Source: Stenopsyche tienmushanensis (lineage: Eukaryota; Arthropoda; Insecta; Trichoptera; Stenopsychidae). Taken from it: 64,000 nucleotides of DNA. The stretch is from the NCBI GenBank assembly GCA_008973525.1, contig WACJ01000010.1:1-64000 (forward strand). The letters run 5' to 3'. Made by a program: the position numbers and the translations under genes. Below are positions 22,680 through 36,008 of the stretch, in pieces. The notes under the pieces were generated by a model. The model was not told the origin of the DNA, made no database searches, and saw only the letters and a program-made list of their open reading frames with translations. Position 1 is the first letter of the stretch, and every line of letters starts with the position of its first letter.

Positions 22680-23130
22680 CACCCCATATCATATAAAAAT
22701 CTGCTCCATTGATGTTGAAAAAGCCTTCAATCAAGTACAATATTAAGATCGATTGTTGGGTTGAATTGTATTTAACCTGAAGAAAGAGAAACGAGAAGAC
22801 TTCTAAAATACTGAAATTAGATTGCTGAAATAAGGGAAAATAATACGCAAATGTTTATCAACACTTTGATTATTGATTTAATCATAATTAAAACCAGGTT
22901 TAAGATTTGTCAAATCGGACGAATTGACAACACGAAGTCACATAGTTGAACGAATAGACAGCTTCAAAGCTTCAAAATTTGATAATATATGTTAGCTAGT
23001 ATAAAATTTTAAATATTTTAGGATAGAAGACATAATAAGTATCATGGATCTACAGCTTCTGCATTGCTACGTGCTTTCAGGATTTTTGTATACCACAAAA
23101 CGTCATAAGATTATCAAACGTCGCCGTAAT
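22680..23130 (+). pseudogene. LINE reverse transcriptase remnant, second locus
   Basis: At about 22697-22760 the + frame reads ICSIDVEKAFNQVQY, matching LINE RT motif A. Further down, IEDIISIMDLQLLHCYVLSG resembles the HCYVWSVLLYG block of RTE-like elements. Several hundred bp between these motifs in a full element are absent. Heavily decayed; ends not defined. Confidence 0.55.
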
Positions 23131-23639
23131 TTAAAGTTTCACATTTTACAAACAATTGCAAAAAACATAATATATAACTAGGCTTGAAAATATTTTATGA
23201 CTGTGGAATATCCGCAACTGAACTGAATCTAGAGTGGAAGACCTATTTCATCTCCTCATGGATAGGGTAAAGTTTAGTTTCAATAAGACGAAGACCATAT
23301 AGATGTCTATATTTATAGAAAGTACTCAAAAAGTTACACCATTACTTTTCGAATACAATTCAAGCTCCCAAACCCAAAATCAATGTTTTTTTTCAAATTG
23401 ACATGTAGTTTTTTACTGTTGAAGAGGAGGCACCGCAGGGTAGTAATGCAGGCTAAAGACAATCAGTTCAGGATATTTTCAAAAAGTAATGCATCCATTT
23501 TTTTCCTGGTACAATAAAACACCGCAGCGCGTTATAACCAACTAGATTAGATTAAGGGGAGTGTTAGCTTTAAAACGCACCCTTTAAAAGTCACCTCTGA
23601 GCTATCAGATAATCAGGGCATGCGTTCCCGGGAACCTTT

Positions 23640-24245
23640 TTTGAGGCAACAATGAAACGGATCATTCCATGGATCGCTATCAAATTTTGCGTTAAACTTG
23701 GAAAGTCCGCCACCGAAAGGTTTCTATTAATTTAGCAAGCCTTTGGAAGTGATTTCTTGGCCATATCACAAGCTGTTTAAGGAAGACCGAGAGCAAGTCG
23801 CCAATGAATCCTACAATGGACATCCATCAACCTCGTGAGTATACAAAAATATGACGTGTCTGCATGATTATTTGAACTCTGAATAATATTTGAGCCTTTA
23901 ATGAACAACAGAAACTCTAAACAAAACAGAAACAACCGTTTATCTTATTGTAACCAAATATTTGAACACAAACTTGTTAACGATTTTCAGACCAGGACCC
24001 GTTCCCCATTGGTTTGCTAGCTTCTTTACGGCCCTGACATATCTCCCCCTTTTTTGTTTCTTCTTATTAAATAGAGTCCTGAAAGGTTAAAATTGGGACA
24101 TGGTTGAAACTATCCAACCTCACGTTACGTAGGCTCTAAAGGACATTCCGGAGAAGACCTTCCAGGATGCTTCATGCTGATAAAAACACCGTTTCCAGAA
24201 GTATATCAACGCAGGAAAGTGCTATTTCGAAGATTTTTGACTAAT
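23640..24245 (+). pseudogene. mariner-family transposase remnant with internal deletion, copy 1
   Basis: The translation shows KFCVKLGKSATE, QAFGSD, then FKEDREQVANES and GHPSTS (the mariner N-terminal domain). After LHDYLNSE and LNKTETTVY it jumps towards the C-terminal region: PLVC, GPDISPLF, VETIQPHVT.ALKDIPEKTF and a C-terminal GKCYFEDF. The catalytic D1/D2 core is largely missing. The same layout is seen at 45860-48065, so the deletion may be ancestral. Confidence 0.72.
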
Positions 24246-24644
24246 TGTACAAATATGATCAATACATGATTTTTTTATAAATTTAAACACATCGATTTTT
24301 GATCGCGCCAAAGTCCAACTGCAAAGACTTCAACAACCATGAGCTTTGATCAGAGAAACTAAGACTTTCTTTGACTAAAGTACGCGAGTTCAAAATTGCT
24401 TCCCCCCATTCCCTTGAAATGGCTTAACCTTCTTAACCGTTTGACGTACACGTCAGGAACACCGAATTTGGAACACAATTTATGAACGTAAAAGTGGAGT
24501 TAAACCATCGCTAAAACACACAATTATTATTTCTTCATGTTGTTGTGAATCGATTGATTGTTGACAGTAGCGTTGTCTGCATCATGTCAATTCTCAGAAT
24601 AATAGGAGTAAGAAGCACTTGTTCGTAATATTTTTATTGTTGCA
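24246..24644. other. spacer with TTAACCGTTTGACGTACACG motif
   Basis: No gene. TTAA at 24432-24435 followed by CCGTTTGACGTACACGTC resembles the terminus of the TTAA repeat family at 25115 and 40608. The other end was not located. Confidence 0.4.
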
Positions 24645-24770
24645 GACCGCCCAAACGGTCGATCTCGATCGACTGGTCGATCTTAACGCAAAATTTAGTC
24701 GATCTCGATAACTTTTTGTTAATTTTGGAAAACAACATTACTTTATATAAATATATTTACAGCCGACAAT
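24645..24770. mobile_element. hAT family C fragment
   Basis: Contains CCAAACGGTCGATCTCGATC and ACGCAAAATTTAGTCGATCT. These align with the right half of the 2790-3097 element read inward from its right end (AACCAGTCGATCGCGATTG, AAGCAAAATTTGG). The left part is missing. Confidence 0.5.
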
Positions 24771-24840
24771 GAAAAATAAAATCTCGGCAATCAAACTATT
24801 TGTCTCGACTTGATTCGTACTTATTTCCTAATTTAAGATA

Positions 24841-24984
24841 TTAACCCATAAGAGAGGATGATCGCAATGTTGCGAGCGCATTCCAGTAATTCAGAAACAG
24901 CAGTCTTGTACGTTGAGCTCGGAGAGTATTGTATTTGTAAACCTCTAAATCGTTTTACATATGTGTGAATTGAATATAATATAA
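24841..24984 (+). mobile_element. TTAA MITE, family 1 copy 4 (3'-truncated)
   Basis: Begins TTAACCCATAAGAGAGGATG, continues through ATTCCAGTAATTCAGAAA and CGTTGAGCTCGGAGA, and stops after a GTGTGAATTGAATATAAT stretch matching the middle of copy 1. The right half is absent. Confidence 0.65.
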
Positions 24985-25114
24985 TGGAAGTAGAATGAAG
25001 TACATATGACTTTTACTACTTTAGTAATTGAATTATTCACCAACAATCTTATTTAAAAAAGTTTGAGAGTCTTTGAACTACCAAATTTCTCTTTCGTTTT
25101 GATTAGTTTCGTAA

Positions 25115-25236
25115 ATGGGAGATAAGATTTGAAGTGTTCGTGAAGACGGTATGCATAGACTTATTTGGCGCAATAAACAAGTATTATCTGCTGATGCATG
25201 ACGGTATTTGACGGCAACTGTGCGTCAATAGGTTAA
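25115..25236 (-). repeat. TTAA repeat family 2, inverted relative to 40608
   Basis: About 122 bp ending at TTAA (25233-25236). Read in reverse it matches 40608-40730 through GTCATGCATCAGCAGATAAT and TGCATACCGTCTTCA. TTAA followed by a TTGACG-type terminus suggests another piggyBac-type MITE of which only one end is kept. Confidence 0.65.
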
Positions 25237-27463
25237 CCTACTGAGAGTGATGCCCGAAATAATTTTAAACTAGAATTTTACCGTATATATATTTTTTTAA
25301 ATTGGAAATTAAATTTCAATCCATGAATTGAAATTTTATTTATTTTGTTTGCTTATATTTGCTAATTTTGGTTATATTGTTTCAACAGCTTCTATCTAGA
25401 AAAACTTTTTTATTTTATATTTAAAAAAAAAATGAGCCGATTTTCATAGCAAAATTCATACATTTTTAATGATTCTGAGCGTGATCATCTTTATATTAAT
25501 GTGATGTTTTGTAAAATTCAAAAATATTTCACCGAGAGATATTTGATACAAAACTTATCAATGAAAGACATCATCCACAATATACAAATTGTTGAGGTGC
25601 TCTATAGCAGTATTCATATAATATTTTTGTCGTACTCTTACAAATATCCTTCGATATTTACATTCATGAAATAAGCAGTCAGTATATTCATAGCAGATCA
25701 AAATAGGCTTATGAAGCTGAATAAGTCCAATATTGTATGAAACGTTCATCGTATTTAAGCGTACGATATGATATTGGTGAAACGCTTTGTTAATATATAC
25801 TTATAATTGTATGGATATTTGAGCATTTATATTCCAAAATAAACATTAAGTTTTTTTCGTAAATTACACTTTTTGTATTAATAAAATGTGATATTCGATT
25901 AGTAGCATTGGTTAATTGCTTCAATTGAATTCAATTTGAAATAAATCATAGTGATATAAACATAAACACAATTCCCTAGGAATATTCATTGAAACCTTGA
26001 TGATGTAAGCGCTGTAGAATATTCCAACACGTCCTGCTGATGAACTTATTTCTGGAAGCAGGAAACCAAGTTTAGCTATCAAGCAATCCATAGGGATAGA
26101 GTCTGTCTGAAGAGAAAGCTTTCGGAACTGCTTCGATAACGATATCTTCAGTGACACCGAAAATTATATAATTTCAGCCTCGTGAAATTGAAATTTTGCC
26201 ATGGAAAATCCTTCAAGCGAAATGACTAAGCGCGAAAATATAGACGACTTCAAATTGAAAATTGACTATGATTCATCCAGCTGCTTTATTTTTACACCTT
26301 TTTTTTATCTAGTAACCACATTCATATTTTTCTCGCACAATTTCCATTTGACGGAGCCATGCTTCGTTGGCGAAAAATGAATTTCGTCAAAGGCGATACA
26401 AATCGAGACACTCTTTTAGTCGAATCATTTTTCCACAGCGACGCACTTTGAGCACTCGAATGACGTTCTTTTTTTAAAAAAAACCTAAGTGAAATAAAAA
26501 TAGATACAATTCGGGATCAGCGATGTGTTTTTGTACGCAAAACTACTTTCAAATCCAATTACATAGCGTTACTTAATAAAAAACCAACGCCCAGAATTGA
26601 ATATAAAGTAGATATCATTACTTAATCCAAAGTTTTTTATTATCAATTTCAGGGCGATCCTCCCAAGTGTACTTGCGAACAGAAATTCGTTTTTTGTCGG
26701 AGCTATTTTTCATCACAAACGCTAAGGAGATATAGTCACCTCGCAAATATTTCATCTCCTAAATCTCGCATGGATGGATCTAAAGCCCTTATGCGATTTC
26801 TGTCCATATCATTCAGCCCTCCCTCGATTCAGAATAAGCTCAAACCAACAGACGGGTAAAATGCTTTGCTTATCTTGCCAGCGTTGGCCGATGGCCCAAA
26901 ATACTGACAGATTATATTATGACAAGCATATTATCAGAGCTACGTGAGAATTGTGCGTGAAAATCTTATTTACGAGAGACGAAAATCGGATCTGTCGTTT
27001 GATGATTGCTCGTGTAACAAAATGTACCCATAATACGAAATAAAGGCCATCGTACGATACATTTTTGTCGTATAATCTTATTTTCTCTTTCGTAAAAAAC
27101 GTACAAAATAACATCATGCAAAAACAAACCAAACAATATAATCGCGAGGAGAATGAATTGAATATACACTTGATAACATCTGCTTTTCAATATTCATTAA
27201 TTATAAACAGATTTTTACATCTTTTATTTTTTAACACTCAACAGTCCAGGGCTCCGTTTTTGCGTGATGAAACCCAACATCAAATTGCATACTTTCACGT
27301 TAACATATGATGAGAATGACATAACTTTAGCATGAAAAAAATATCATTTTAACATAACATAGATTTAATTTTTTTTCTAAGAATGCTAGTACATACATTC
27401 CTTACGTTACATACAGTTGATGGGCTCCATTCGCCATTTTTAAATATATCTTCCAATTTCCTT
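25237..27463. other. unassigned AT-rich DNA
   Basis: No recognisable element ends or protein family. Open frames at 25558-26157 and 26917-27310 are short and lack domain motifs. Confidence 0.45.
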
Positions 27464-27954
27464 GTAGCGTAGCCGATTTACCATCCCCACGTAATAACGC
27501 CATTAATCAGAGCAGATGTAATTCTTCAGATTAACAGCGACGTCTTCTGTCTCTCTTCAGGTGCAATGTGTTATTTTAACAGCGCCATCTCTTGTGGCCC
27601 TACGGAGATATTGCACCTGCAAACCGACCGATCGCTTTATGCGCACGCACCGTTGCCGGTTGGACAGTGATGCGCAGGATGCAGGAGTCGGAGGAACTGT
27701 CGGTTAGCCTTGGCTACAGGAGGTCGTCCCTCCTGCAGCCAGATCTCACTCGTGTGGAATAAATAGTAATTCAGAGAAGAGAGTATTTCTATTCGATGCC
27801 CGTTTATTCCTATCCATTCGTCCAGCGACATCACGGCCCGATAAAAGAACGGACCCGTGCGCTAGTGCGATCATCCCAACGAGCACGTGGGGGCGGGGAA
27901 CCGTCTGGGGACTCTGCCCTCGAAAGCGCCCCCGCCTCAATATTACAATTTTGC
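27464..27954 (+). mobile_element. LTR-like dispersed repeat, copy C
   Basis: The longest copy (about 490 bp). It shares with copies A and B GATTTACCATCCCCACGTAA, GTGCAATGTGTTATTTTAAC, CACCGTTGCCGGTTGG, the hairpin at 27712-27740, GTGTGGAATAAATAG and CAGCGACATCACGGCCCGAT. Beyond the shared end it continues into a GC-rich stretch up to about 27940 that could be element leader or flank. Start TGTAGCG is a possible 5'-TG of an LTR. No partner LTR or internal coding region is nearby. Confidence 0.62.
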
Positions 27955-28129
27955 TGTGTATGATCTTTCATAAAACAATTGCCAAGATACATGCCTGGCT
28001 TGTTGAAGAAAGTATTACAATTATATGTGGCTTAATGGTTTTTTTTTTTCGGTTTTGTTTCTTTGAGAAAATACTTTGCAATAATTCCTAACTCCTGTTA
28101 GAGTATTATGCAGCTTTCCGTTTAAGCGG

Positions 28130-28235
28130 ATATGTTTGGAATTGAATGTTGAAGTCGAGCATACATCAAGTTTCTACTTCAAACCGAGTGGTGAGCGAGA
28201 GTCACCTCTCGAGTGCAAATTGTTAATATCATAAA
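28130..28235 (+). repeat. repeat shared (inverted) with 32994-33110
   Basis: Contains CATCAAGTTTCTACTTCAAA, CCGAGTGGTGAGCGAGAGTC and ACCTCTCGAGTGCAAA, which match the reverse complement of 32998-33070. It is the terminal part of the composite TTAA element found there. No TTAA boundary survives here. Confidence 0.6.
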
Positions 28236-28572
28236 TGAATGAATATCATATCATAAAATATCACGCTAGTACATGCCCCACATATTGAAAAGCACTGTTA
28301 TGTTTACATATATCAATGCAATAAAACTATTTGAAAACACAAGGAAATTTCATTTTAATATATTAGCTGGTTTAAGAATTATGCCAATTTTATTAAAGAG
28401 GTAGCGTTTTATGCATTCTGTGCATAGCTCTAGGCGAAGTTTAATGAGGACTGTAAAGTGTTAACACTTTATAGTACGGAAATATCTGCCATCAAATATA
28501 ATGAATCTTCATTTGAAACTTTTTATGGTTCCAATTTTTTTACATAAACTCGAAAATTTCACTAAATCTTAC

Positions 28573-28693
28573 AAACACAGCCGTAACTAGGGTATGATGC
28601 GCCCGTGGCAAGAATCTAAATTGCGCAGCGGATCTAAATTTCTTTAGATGAATGTCTTCTTCTTCGTCGAGGGCGATTGTGGTTACGGCAATA
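28573..28693. mobile_element. small hAT-like element remnant
   Basis: Left end CAGCCGTAACTAGGGTA. Right end, read inward, TTGCCGTAACCACAATCG. The GCCGTAAC core is shared by both. Flanks TACAAACA and TACATAAA agree at 6 of 8 positions. At about 120 bp it would be a very short deletion derivative. Assignment is tentative. Confidence 0.4.
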
Positions 28694-28867
28694 CATAAAA
28701 AGGAATAAAGTATGGCATCAAATTGAATGAATTGTGTTCCCCAAATGGATACATCCATAATCTAGAGATCTATATAGAATGGTTATTTGATAACGAACCT
28801 AGGGGAACCAAAATCGATGACAGTGGATTGATGAATCAATTTCTCTACAAAGCGTATCCAATTTTTG

Positions 28868-28960
28868 GCGGGAGTCGGAAGGAGTCGTTGGATAGCCTTG
28901 ACTGCGGGAAGGCGTCCTTCCCGCAACCAGATCTTTATCTCGTGTATTATAAAGAAGTTA
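28868..28960 (+). mobile_element. LTR-like dispersed repeat, copy D (fragment)
   Basis: Matches only the central part of copies A-C: GGGAGTCGGAAGGAGTCG, then the hairpin 28900-28928 with a perfect CGGGAAG/CTTCCCG stem, then CCAGATCTTTATCTCGTG. Ends are lost. Confidence 0.55.
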
Positions 28961-31784
28961 AGCCGAGGGGTGTAGTCCCCGGTGGTGTTGATGCTGACGA
29001 AGCAATGTAAGGAGATGATACAACGAGCACCGAGACACTTTCTTTCGGGTGTCAATTGAATTTAAATCAATGGCATCGATTATCTGTCCAGTGGCGTTAT
29101 CTACCTCGAGTCAATTTTCAGAGTAGTGAGAATGAAAAGTACTTGTTTTCAACCTTTTTATTATGACAGAGGATTTAATTTTTCTTATATTATATTTGGA
29201 TAAGATAAGATTTGAAGTACTGCGTCTTAAAGCTAATTTTCCTTGCTTTATTTCTGATCTTTATCCACCTTGCGGCGCTTCTTTACCAGTTTATTAGTAA
29301 ACAAATCACGCATGTTATCACCGGGATAGATTCGAGGGGACCAATCGTAGAAATCGTAAAAAGACGACACAATTTTCTCCCAATATGAATGTAAATATAA
29401 ATCTGATAAAAGGAGTCCAGGTACTGACCTATAATACCAACATTTGATCTCTTCTTAATATACATATTTTTCAGCGTTTGACTTTGAGTCGTAATTATAT
29501 GATAACAAAGCTATTCATTATGTAGATAAAATAATTTTCGATAGAGATTTTCCTCGTTAAATCTTATTACTTACTCAATTACTTTGTGATTTTCATAATT
29601 AACGTCTGGTGATTGATAAAAAAAAGACATTTTCGTCATAAAATGTATTATAGATGCCTGAATATAGTATTTCCAAATTACTGGCATTGATTGAAAACAT
29701 ATTTTTAATCTAAGATGATTAATGGATGAAAAAATATTTTTGAAATATTACAAGATTAATTCCTCAAATTTAGTATATAAAACTTTAGATTTGATCGAAT
29801 GAATAATGCGACAAAACGATTTTAATTTAAAGAAGACAAATCGAAGGCGATTTTTCAATACATTACTTATCAAAAAATAAATGGATTTCAGAGCAGATTA
29901 AATTCTATATAAATTGCATTATGTTTCTTGGCATCTTAAATAATGTTTAATTTCCACCCCATGAAATATAACGATATTTCAACCAGAAACCTTTATTTGG
30001 CAAGTGATATAACCGCAAATTCCAAGATTGCATTAAAAAAAATTATAAGAAATCCCAAGGCAAAAAATCATTGTTCACACTTGCCACTACAATAAAGTTG
30101 TCCGAAATTTATGTTGAAACTTTGTTTCTGTCTCAGTTTTCATGTAGAATACACTTTTTCATCCCTTAAGTTTTCAAACGTCTTCGGGCACAAATCTTGA
30201 CTCTGAGAAAATTTACGAAAATGACACTTTAAAGCTAAGCACACACTTTTTGCCGTGCAAATTTAACGACGCAAAAATTTGCCCAAACTTTTATACGCCT
30301 CATATCGCTATTAAATTTGGCCCAAATTCAATTCGTATTGCGATGTGAATCTTCGGGTATGTTTATTGTTATTTATGTTCGGAATGGATGTTTTCACGAA
30401 TTGGAAGGGTGTTTAGTTTATTTGTTATATCCAAAAAGGGCGGAATTTTTGGTGATTATCAGATCAACCGACGGTAATCCTAGTCACGTGTCAATGTATG
30501 TGCGTCGTTCATTTCACATAATCCATCCAAGCCTACTGTGACTGAATTTATTCCACATCGATAATTAAACCAAACACATTCATTCTTGCGGAAAATCTCA
30601 ACGAAAGCTTTGTATTAATTGAAATATTATCAACATGGAGTGTCAGAAAATATTAGGTGCATCGGAGAAGAAATAAGCTCTTTTTAATTCTATTGATCCA
30701 TTTGCTAATAAATTTTACTCAACTTACACATCCGACAACTAGTATTATCTCAATAAGTTCAAAGCCAAGTATTAGTAAAGTGTGTTAGTTCTGGAACATT
30801 TTTATAGAGGTTTGAAAAAAGTTTCTCCATCCTAACAAATTTGAAAGCTCGAAAGTTCTACATCAGGCGAAAACCCCAAGGGTGATATGCCTCTTCTGTT
30901 TGCATCCTAGCCCAATAATAAATGAATTTCGTTTAAGATATACAAGGTCGAGAGAGATAGTTGATAAATATGCTGTTCCGATCATAGTTCATTCAAAGGA
31001 AACGAAATCAAAATGAAATCCAACTGCGAGACTTTAATAACGAACCATCCATACTAACAACTTGTCTCGTATGACAAAAGACAGTGAAAAGAGAACATAT
31101 TATCTTAATAAATAGCACCAAATAAAAGAAGAGACAAGGAAGTGATTAAGACAGGAATTCACATCATCCTGGACTGTCGCCCAAACTTTGAGCTGGAATC
31201 GACACTTCGAAATGTCCAATTTTGGATTTGGTTTGATGCTTGCGATATAATTAAAACAGGATTATAATAACCAAGTGAAATAGTTTGAGAAAAAAAGTGA
31301 TAGGATAGCATCCAATCTTAATTTATTTGGAGGTTTTTCTCTAAAATAACAATATATGTCCAAAAAATGTAAAAGCTATCCATGATCCATTATATTTTCT
31401 ATATTCCCTAGATCAGTTTAGATCTTAAGTATATTTTTATTTTGAAAAATCATGGAGATAGGATATTTATAACATTCATAATGGTTTTATAAAAAATATT
31501 TCTATTACATCTGGAAAAGTTGTGTTTTTTCAATTTTCCCCTTTGTTATTAAATATTGTGTTTCATTCGAAATAATCCAAATATTTTTGTTAAAATCATA
31601 ACTAAAATTTCTATTAATTGGGATACACTGAGACTAATGACTTTTGCTTAATTAAGCAGCAAAAATACACGTTGAATTGAAATGAATTTGGCTATTCAAA
31701 CTGAAAACGAATTTTTAGCTTATTTGCTTAAAATTTTAAAAATAACATTAAACTCGTACTAAAAAAATATTAAAACCATCTATT
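28961..31784. other. unassigned AT-rich DNA
   Basis: Long non-coding stretch with no recognised repeats. 30200-30500 is slightly GC-richer but shows no domain or terminus. Confidence 0.45.
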
Positions 31785-31850
31785 ACCATAATGAGCTAAT
31801 TCCCAGGCTCTTATTTTAAAGTTTTGGGTTCAAACCAACTAAACTTGAGA
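31785..31850 (+). mobile_element. tRNA-derived SINE head, copy 1
   Basis: An A-box-like TGAGCTAATTCCCAGG is followed about 20 bp later by a B-box-like GGGTTCAAACC. The layout matches the better copy at 62265-62325. There is no full cloverleaf, so this is not a functional tRNA gene. Confidence 0.45.
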
Positions 31851-32993
31851 GATTTGAAGTAGCATCTCAATCCAAATTTAGCTCGATTTACCAGTTTTAA
31901 CAACAGCAGATCAATGGATCATTTATGGACTCAAGCAATCAATTTAATGAGTCTTTTATGGTTTAATAATATGAAACATAAGTAAGTCTCCTAAATTAGC
32001 GATAAATGATAATATATTGAACATTTTTGCTTCAACGCGATATAAAATCAATCTTGATAAACCGATATGATAATATGAGTAGTTCAATTATTTTCATCGT
32101 ATTAACTTTGAATGTTAGTAGAGTGATCGATTACAAGGCTATAGTTAGCAAGCATCAAAGGCAGTCGGTTAATATATAATATTTCGATTGTTCATCATCA
32201 ATGAACAGGAGTATTGGTTCCAACTAAATAACAATATGAACACATTCTATATCATATTCGACTGTAATAGCCTGACATGATCCAGAAGAGAGGATTACTT
32301 GACATATCCAAAATGGCTGTATCTATGTGCCTTTGTGGCACATTGACTATCAATCCTGTGTATTTTTGAATTTATGTCCTTCGTAATAACCATTGTGGCA
32401 GTAATAAAGTAAATGGCATAAATTCGTATTGATACTGTCGATTTTAGACGGAATAAAAATAGCATCTTTATAATAAGTGATATCATTACCGACTTATATC
32501 ATATCATATTTAGAATTTAACTAGATATTTTAATATTCTATTCACCCCTCCCCCATATACCAACAAATAAAAATATCGTTATATAGCACTTTTTTAGTGC
32601 AATACTATAATACTTAATGGTACGCGAAATGTAGCATTTATTTAAGTATTTAGTACAGTTACGCAGTGTATTGCAGTAGGCCACGTGTATAGCAGGCTGA
32701 AGGGTTAAGATCTAAAAGTATGCACGAGGTCATTCTTGCCTCGAAGACCGACTGTCGTACTGCGTATTGCGTGCACATCTTTTCTCTCCCCGGTCCCGCT
32801 TCACTTCATTTGATCAATACGCGCCAACATGGTCAATCCGTTAAACGTCTGGCAAAACAAATTGCGTACATAAACAAAAGTTGTGCTAATTCAAAAACCT
32901 TCTTGGATAAACGTCCAATAACTCACCAAAGTTTCATTGTAATCGGATGAATAATATGGGAATGTATAGCCTGCAAGCAAATTAAATAATAAA
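31851..32993. other. unassigned DNA with a possible TTAA element end
   Basis: AAGGGTTAA at 32701-32709, preceded by TATAGCAGGCTG, has the form of a TTAA-element terminus. No partner end was identified. 32710-32960 is GC-richer and contains TCACCAAAGTTTCATTGTAA, repeat-like in style but unassigned. Confidence 0.35.
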
Positions 32994-33553
32994 TTTACCC
33001 TTTGCACTCGAGAGGTGAATCTCACTCACCATATGACCACTCGGTTTGATGTAGAAACTCGATGCACGACAATAACTGTTTACGTTTAGTTCTTGTGACG
33101 TTCTGAGAAGTGAGCAAATTTAAAATCGATGGAGTCGTTGATGCCATAATCGCTTTACACCGACTACTTTCTGTCAGCTTTCATCAGCGTAAGACAAGAC
33201 CAGATCATTTCTTTACATAAACAATACACAAAAAATCGATTTATTTGCTCCTGCTTTAGAAGGAAATGATAATTGGACAAAGACTCGTCATAAATAGGAA
33301 ATAATTAAATAAATAAACACTGTCGATAACATACAATATTCGGTAATTTCTTTGCGTAAAAAAAATAATAAACTTAATAAATTTGGCCTAACGATCTATA
33401 CAATCATGCGATGTATGCGGAGAAGCTCTCCGTCTCTGTCTCCCGAACTGCGCTCTGTCTCTGTCTGTCTCCGAGCTCAATGCACAAGAGTGCTCTTTCT
33501 GAAAAGTGGAGGAAGGATGCCAGACCCTGGCACAGTACTCTTTTAGGGGTTAA
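32994..33553 (-). mobile_element. composite TTAA MITE (family 1 variant)
   Basis: A 560-bp block. The right end is a family-1 terminus (TTAACCCCTAAAAGAG read inward from 33553). The middle is family-1 sequence (GAGCTCGGAGACAGACAGAG, ATTACCGAATATTGTATG, ATCGACAGTGTTTATTTATT). The left end is TTTACCCTTTGCACTCGAG, shared with 28130-28235 rather than with other family-1 copies. It looks like a chimera of two MITE subtypes with one TTAA mutated to TTTA. Confidence 0.62.
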
Positions 33554-36008
33554 AGCTGGTCTCTACGCTCTTCTGTATAATCTTATGAAGTGTAACATGA
33601 CACCCCTTCAAATATATATATATAAGATTTTTATCTGAAATTAGTCCGTAGTCGCTGTAACAGTCGTGGCAGAAAATAAATCCATCATAGAAAAATTTGC
33701 TTCTTTGTTTCTCAAAAAAAATAATATTTTTATACATATATCCATTTTAATCAAAAAATATAAAAGAATTACCAGAATTTGATAAATAAATGATTTCGTA
33801 AAACAGTAATATTTTTATTGTTTCCCTTTTCCATTTTCAATCCCTTTTTTTGAACATCGCATAAACGAGATAAATCATCATTGAAGATAAAGAATTGTTC
33901 CCCTTTAAAAGGGAATATCCGTCTTTTATTGTCATCATGGGCATCATCAAGGCTGATAGTACGGAGTGCACTGTACTCCAAGTGATCCCCTGTTGATATT
34001 TTTACAGCCGAACAACGTGGCAACCACCGCAGCGACGAAGCATCACAATGCTCGATAAATCAGCCAAGAGCCTCTGTATGTAAAGCTATGAATTATCTTA
34101 TTTTGCATTATCCATTTATAATATGTGACGAATGATGAGAAATGTTCACTATTGAGGTTACTATCACTTCCTCATATTTATTCCTGCAACTACAAGTATT
34201 TTTGAAATAAAATGTTTATTTACAAGAGTCTTATTAATATCTGAAGTAAATCATATGTTGTCGCTTTCGCAAAATTTCTAACAGGCATAATATCACCATT
34301 TTCCAGAATTCGCCCATATATATTGTTAGCCCTTCATTAAAGCTATAGTAATTTCTGACCAGGTAGTAAATCGTCACGTCAGAGTAGGTTAGTTCATTGG
34401 TCCTTAGCATAGGGCAAACTTCTCGCACGCAATTCATGTTTGCGCAAAGTGGCCCGAGACGTTCACGTTCAGGAGACATTTGTCTGGAAGGTAGCGTTAA
34501 TGGTTATCCTGGAATCCTATCACGTAACTCATTACCGACATACATTCGTTTCAACCTGTTGGGAACACGTAACAATGCTGATTTATGTATTGTTCACTTC
34601 CGGTATTTGCAGTGCTTTCTCATACAAATATGCCTTTTGGACTTTTATGTTTCACGGCGCAAACTTGCCCCGACCTAAATGTATAATTTAGGCGGAAAAC
34701 AATTTTGTCGCGAAAATGTATTTTCGTTCATTCCAGCACGAACACACACTTTATATGCTAACGCCATTAATTATAGCCGTCAAACAACATTAAAATATTT
34801 AACTATTTACCCCCAAATATGCGCCTATGATAAAAACCATTACGCATTAAATTAACATTTTTTAAATAGCTTAATAAAGCAGTAAAGGCGTTAAATAAAT
34901 TAAAAACTTTGGTGCCCATAATTAAGATTTCAGTTTATTATATGTGCTCTAAAAAATTAATGCTCAGAGCCACGCAATTCTTGATATATTATTTTATAAT
35001 TACAGCCTTCATTAATTGTCGTAATAACTCTGATGAACATCGAAAATATGTATGGCTTATGACAAACTGATCATATCTGACCATATTCAGATAACTGATG
35101 ATTAATAACTATCATTATGACAGTCTGGCGTCTGAGTGCCGTTGGATTTGGGAGGATAGGAGGTTGCCAGACTATTACTAGCTTCTTAAGATGATAGTCC
35201 AGAAACTTTCATGGACAATTCGCAAAATTTTAAGCTTTAAGACACACAAAGATTAGATGTATTCTTCAGCCAAGGGCCGCGATATACACTTTTATTAATT
35301 ACATTTGATGTGTTTGCAATAAGGTGATCGTTTTAGTTTTTAAGTACTAATACTTATAACGTAGAAGGCCTTAATAATACTCTCTTTGGAAAAGCCAACT
35401 CCGATCGTTTTATTTTATCCCATGAACGTGTAATTGACTCCAAATCAGATTACGAAATCGAAGAACCGATAATATTGAGCGTGTTTACATTGTCAACTAA
35501 GGAGGAAGTGTTCAAAGCATCAAATGCTCTTCAAATATATTTACGTGTTACATTTGACACCACTATTTCAGGCTCGAAACACATCGGTAGAACCGGTTGC
35601 TAATATAGTTTCTGTTTATAAAACACGTTTCTAAAACCAATCTTATGTCTTTGATTTAAATTTTATTATAACATTATTATTACAAAGAAGAAGACGAGCT
35701 TCCTAATTGAAGTAATCAACTCGAATATGAAGCATTAAAAGTAAATAAGATGGTCTGTTCTTGTAAGCTCGGACGTATTGTGCAGGAATCCATTCATGAG
35801 ACACTAACCAAATGAAAATAAGTCGTTTTTGAAAAGAGTAATAAAATTGCCTTATTGAATTATTGAATAAGAATACAATCATCTACTGGGCAGGATTGTA
35901 AAATATTTTTTTAATTAAGTGTATGAGTAATGAAAATATATTTGAGTATTTATTTATCGACCTTTGTTCATGAAATTTAGACTAATGGCGACTCCTATTT
36001 CTAAATAT
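33554..36008. other. unassigned DNA; 34700-35060 possible regulatory block
   Basis: No coding or transposon signature. From 34740 to 35060 the sequence is non-repetitive and dense in TTAATTA/TAATTA-type sites and poly-purine tracts, as in insect homeodomain-bound enhancers. This is inference from composition only. Confidence 0.3.

Noticed and set aside
26180..26900. Possible decayed transposase
   Set aside because: A few protein-like words on either strand, but no motif string consistent with a known family and no termini.
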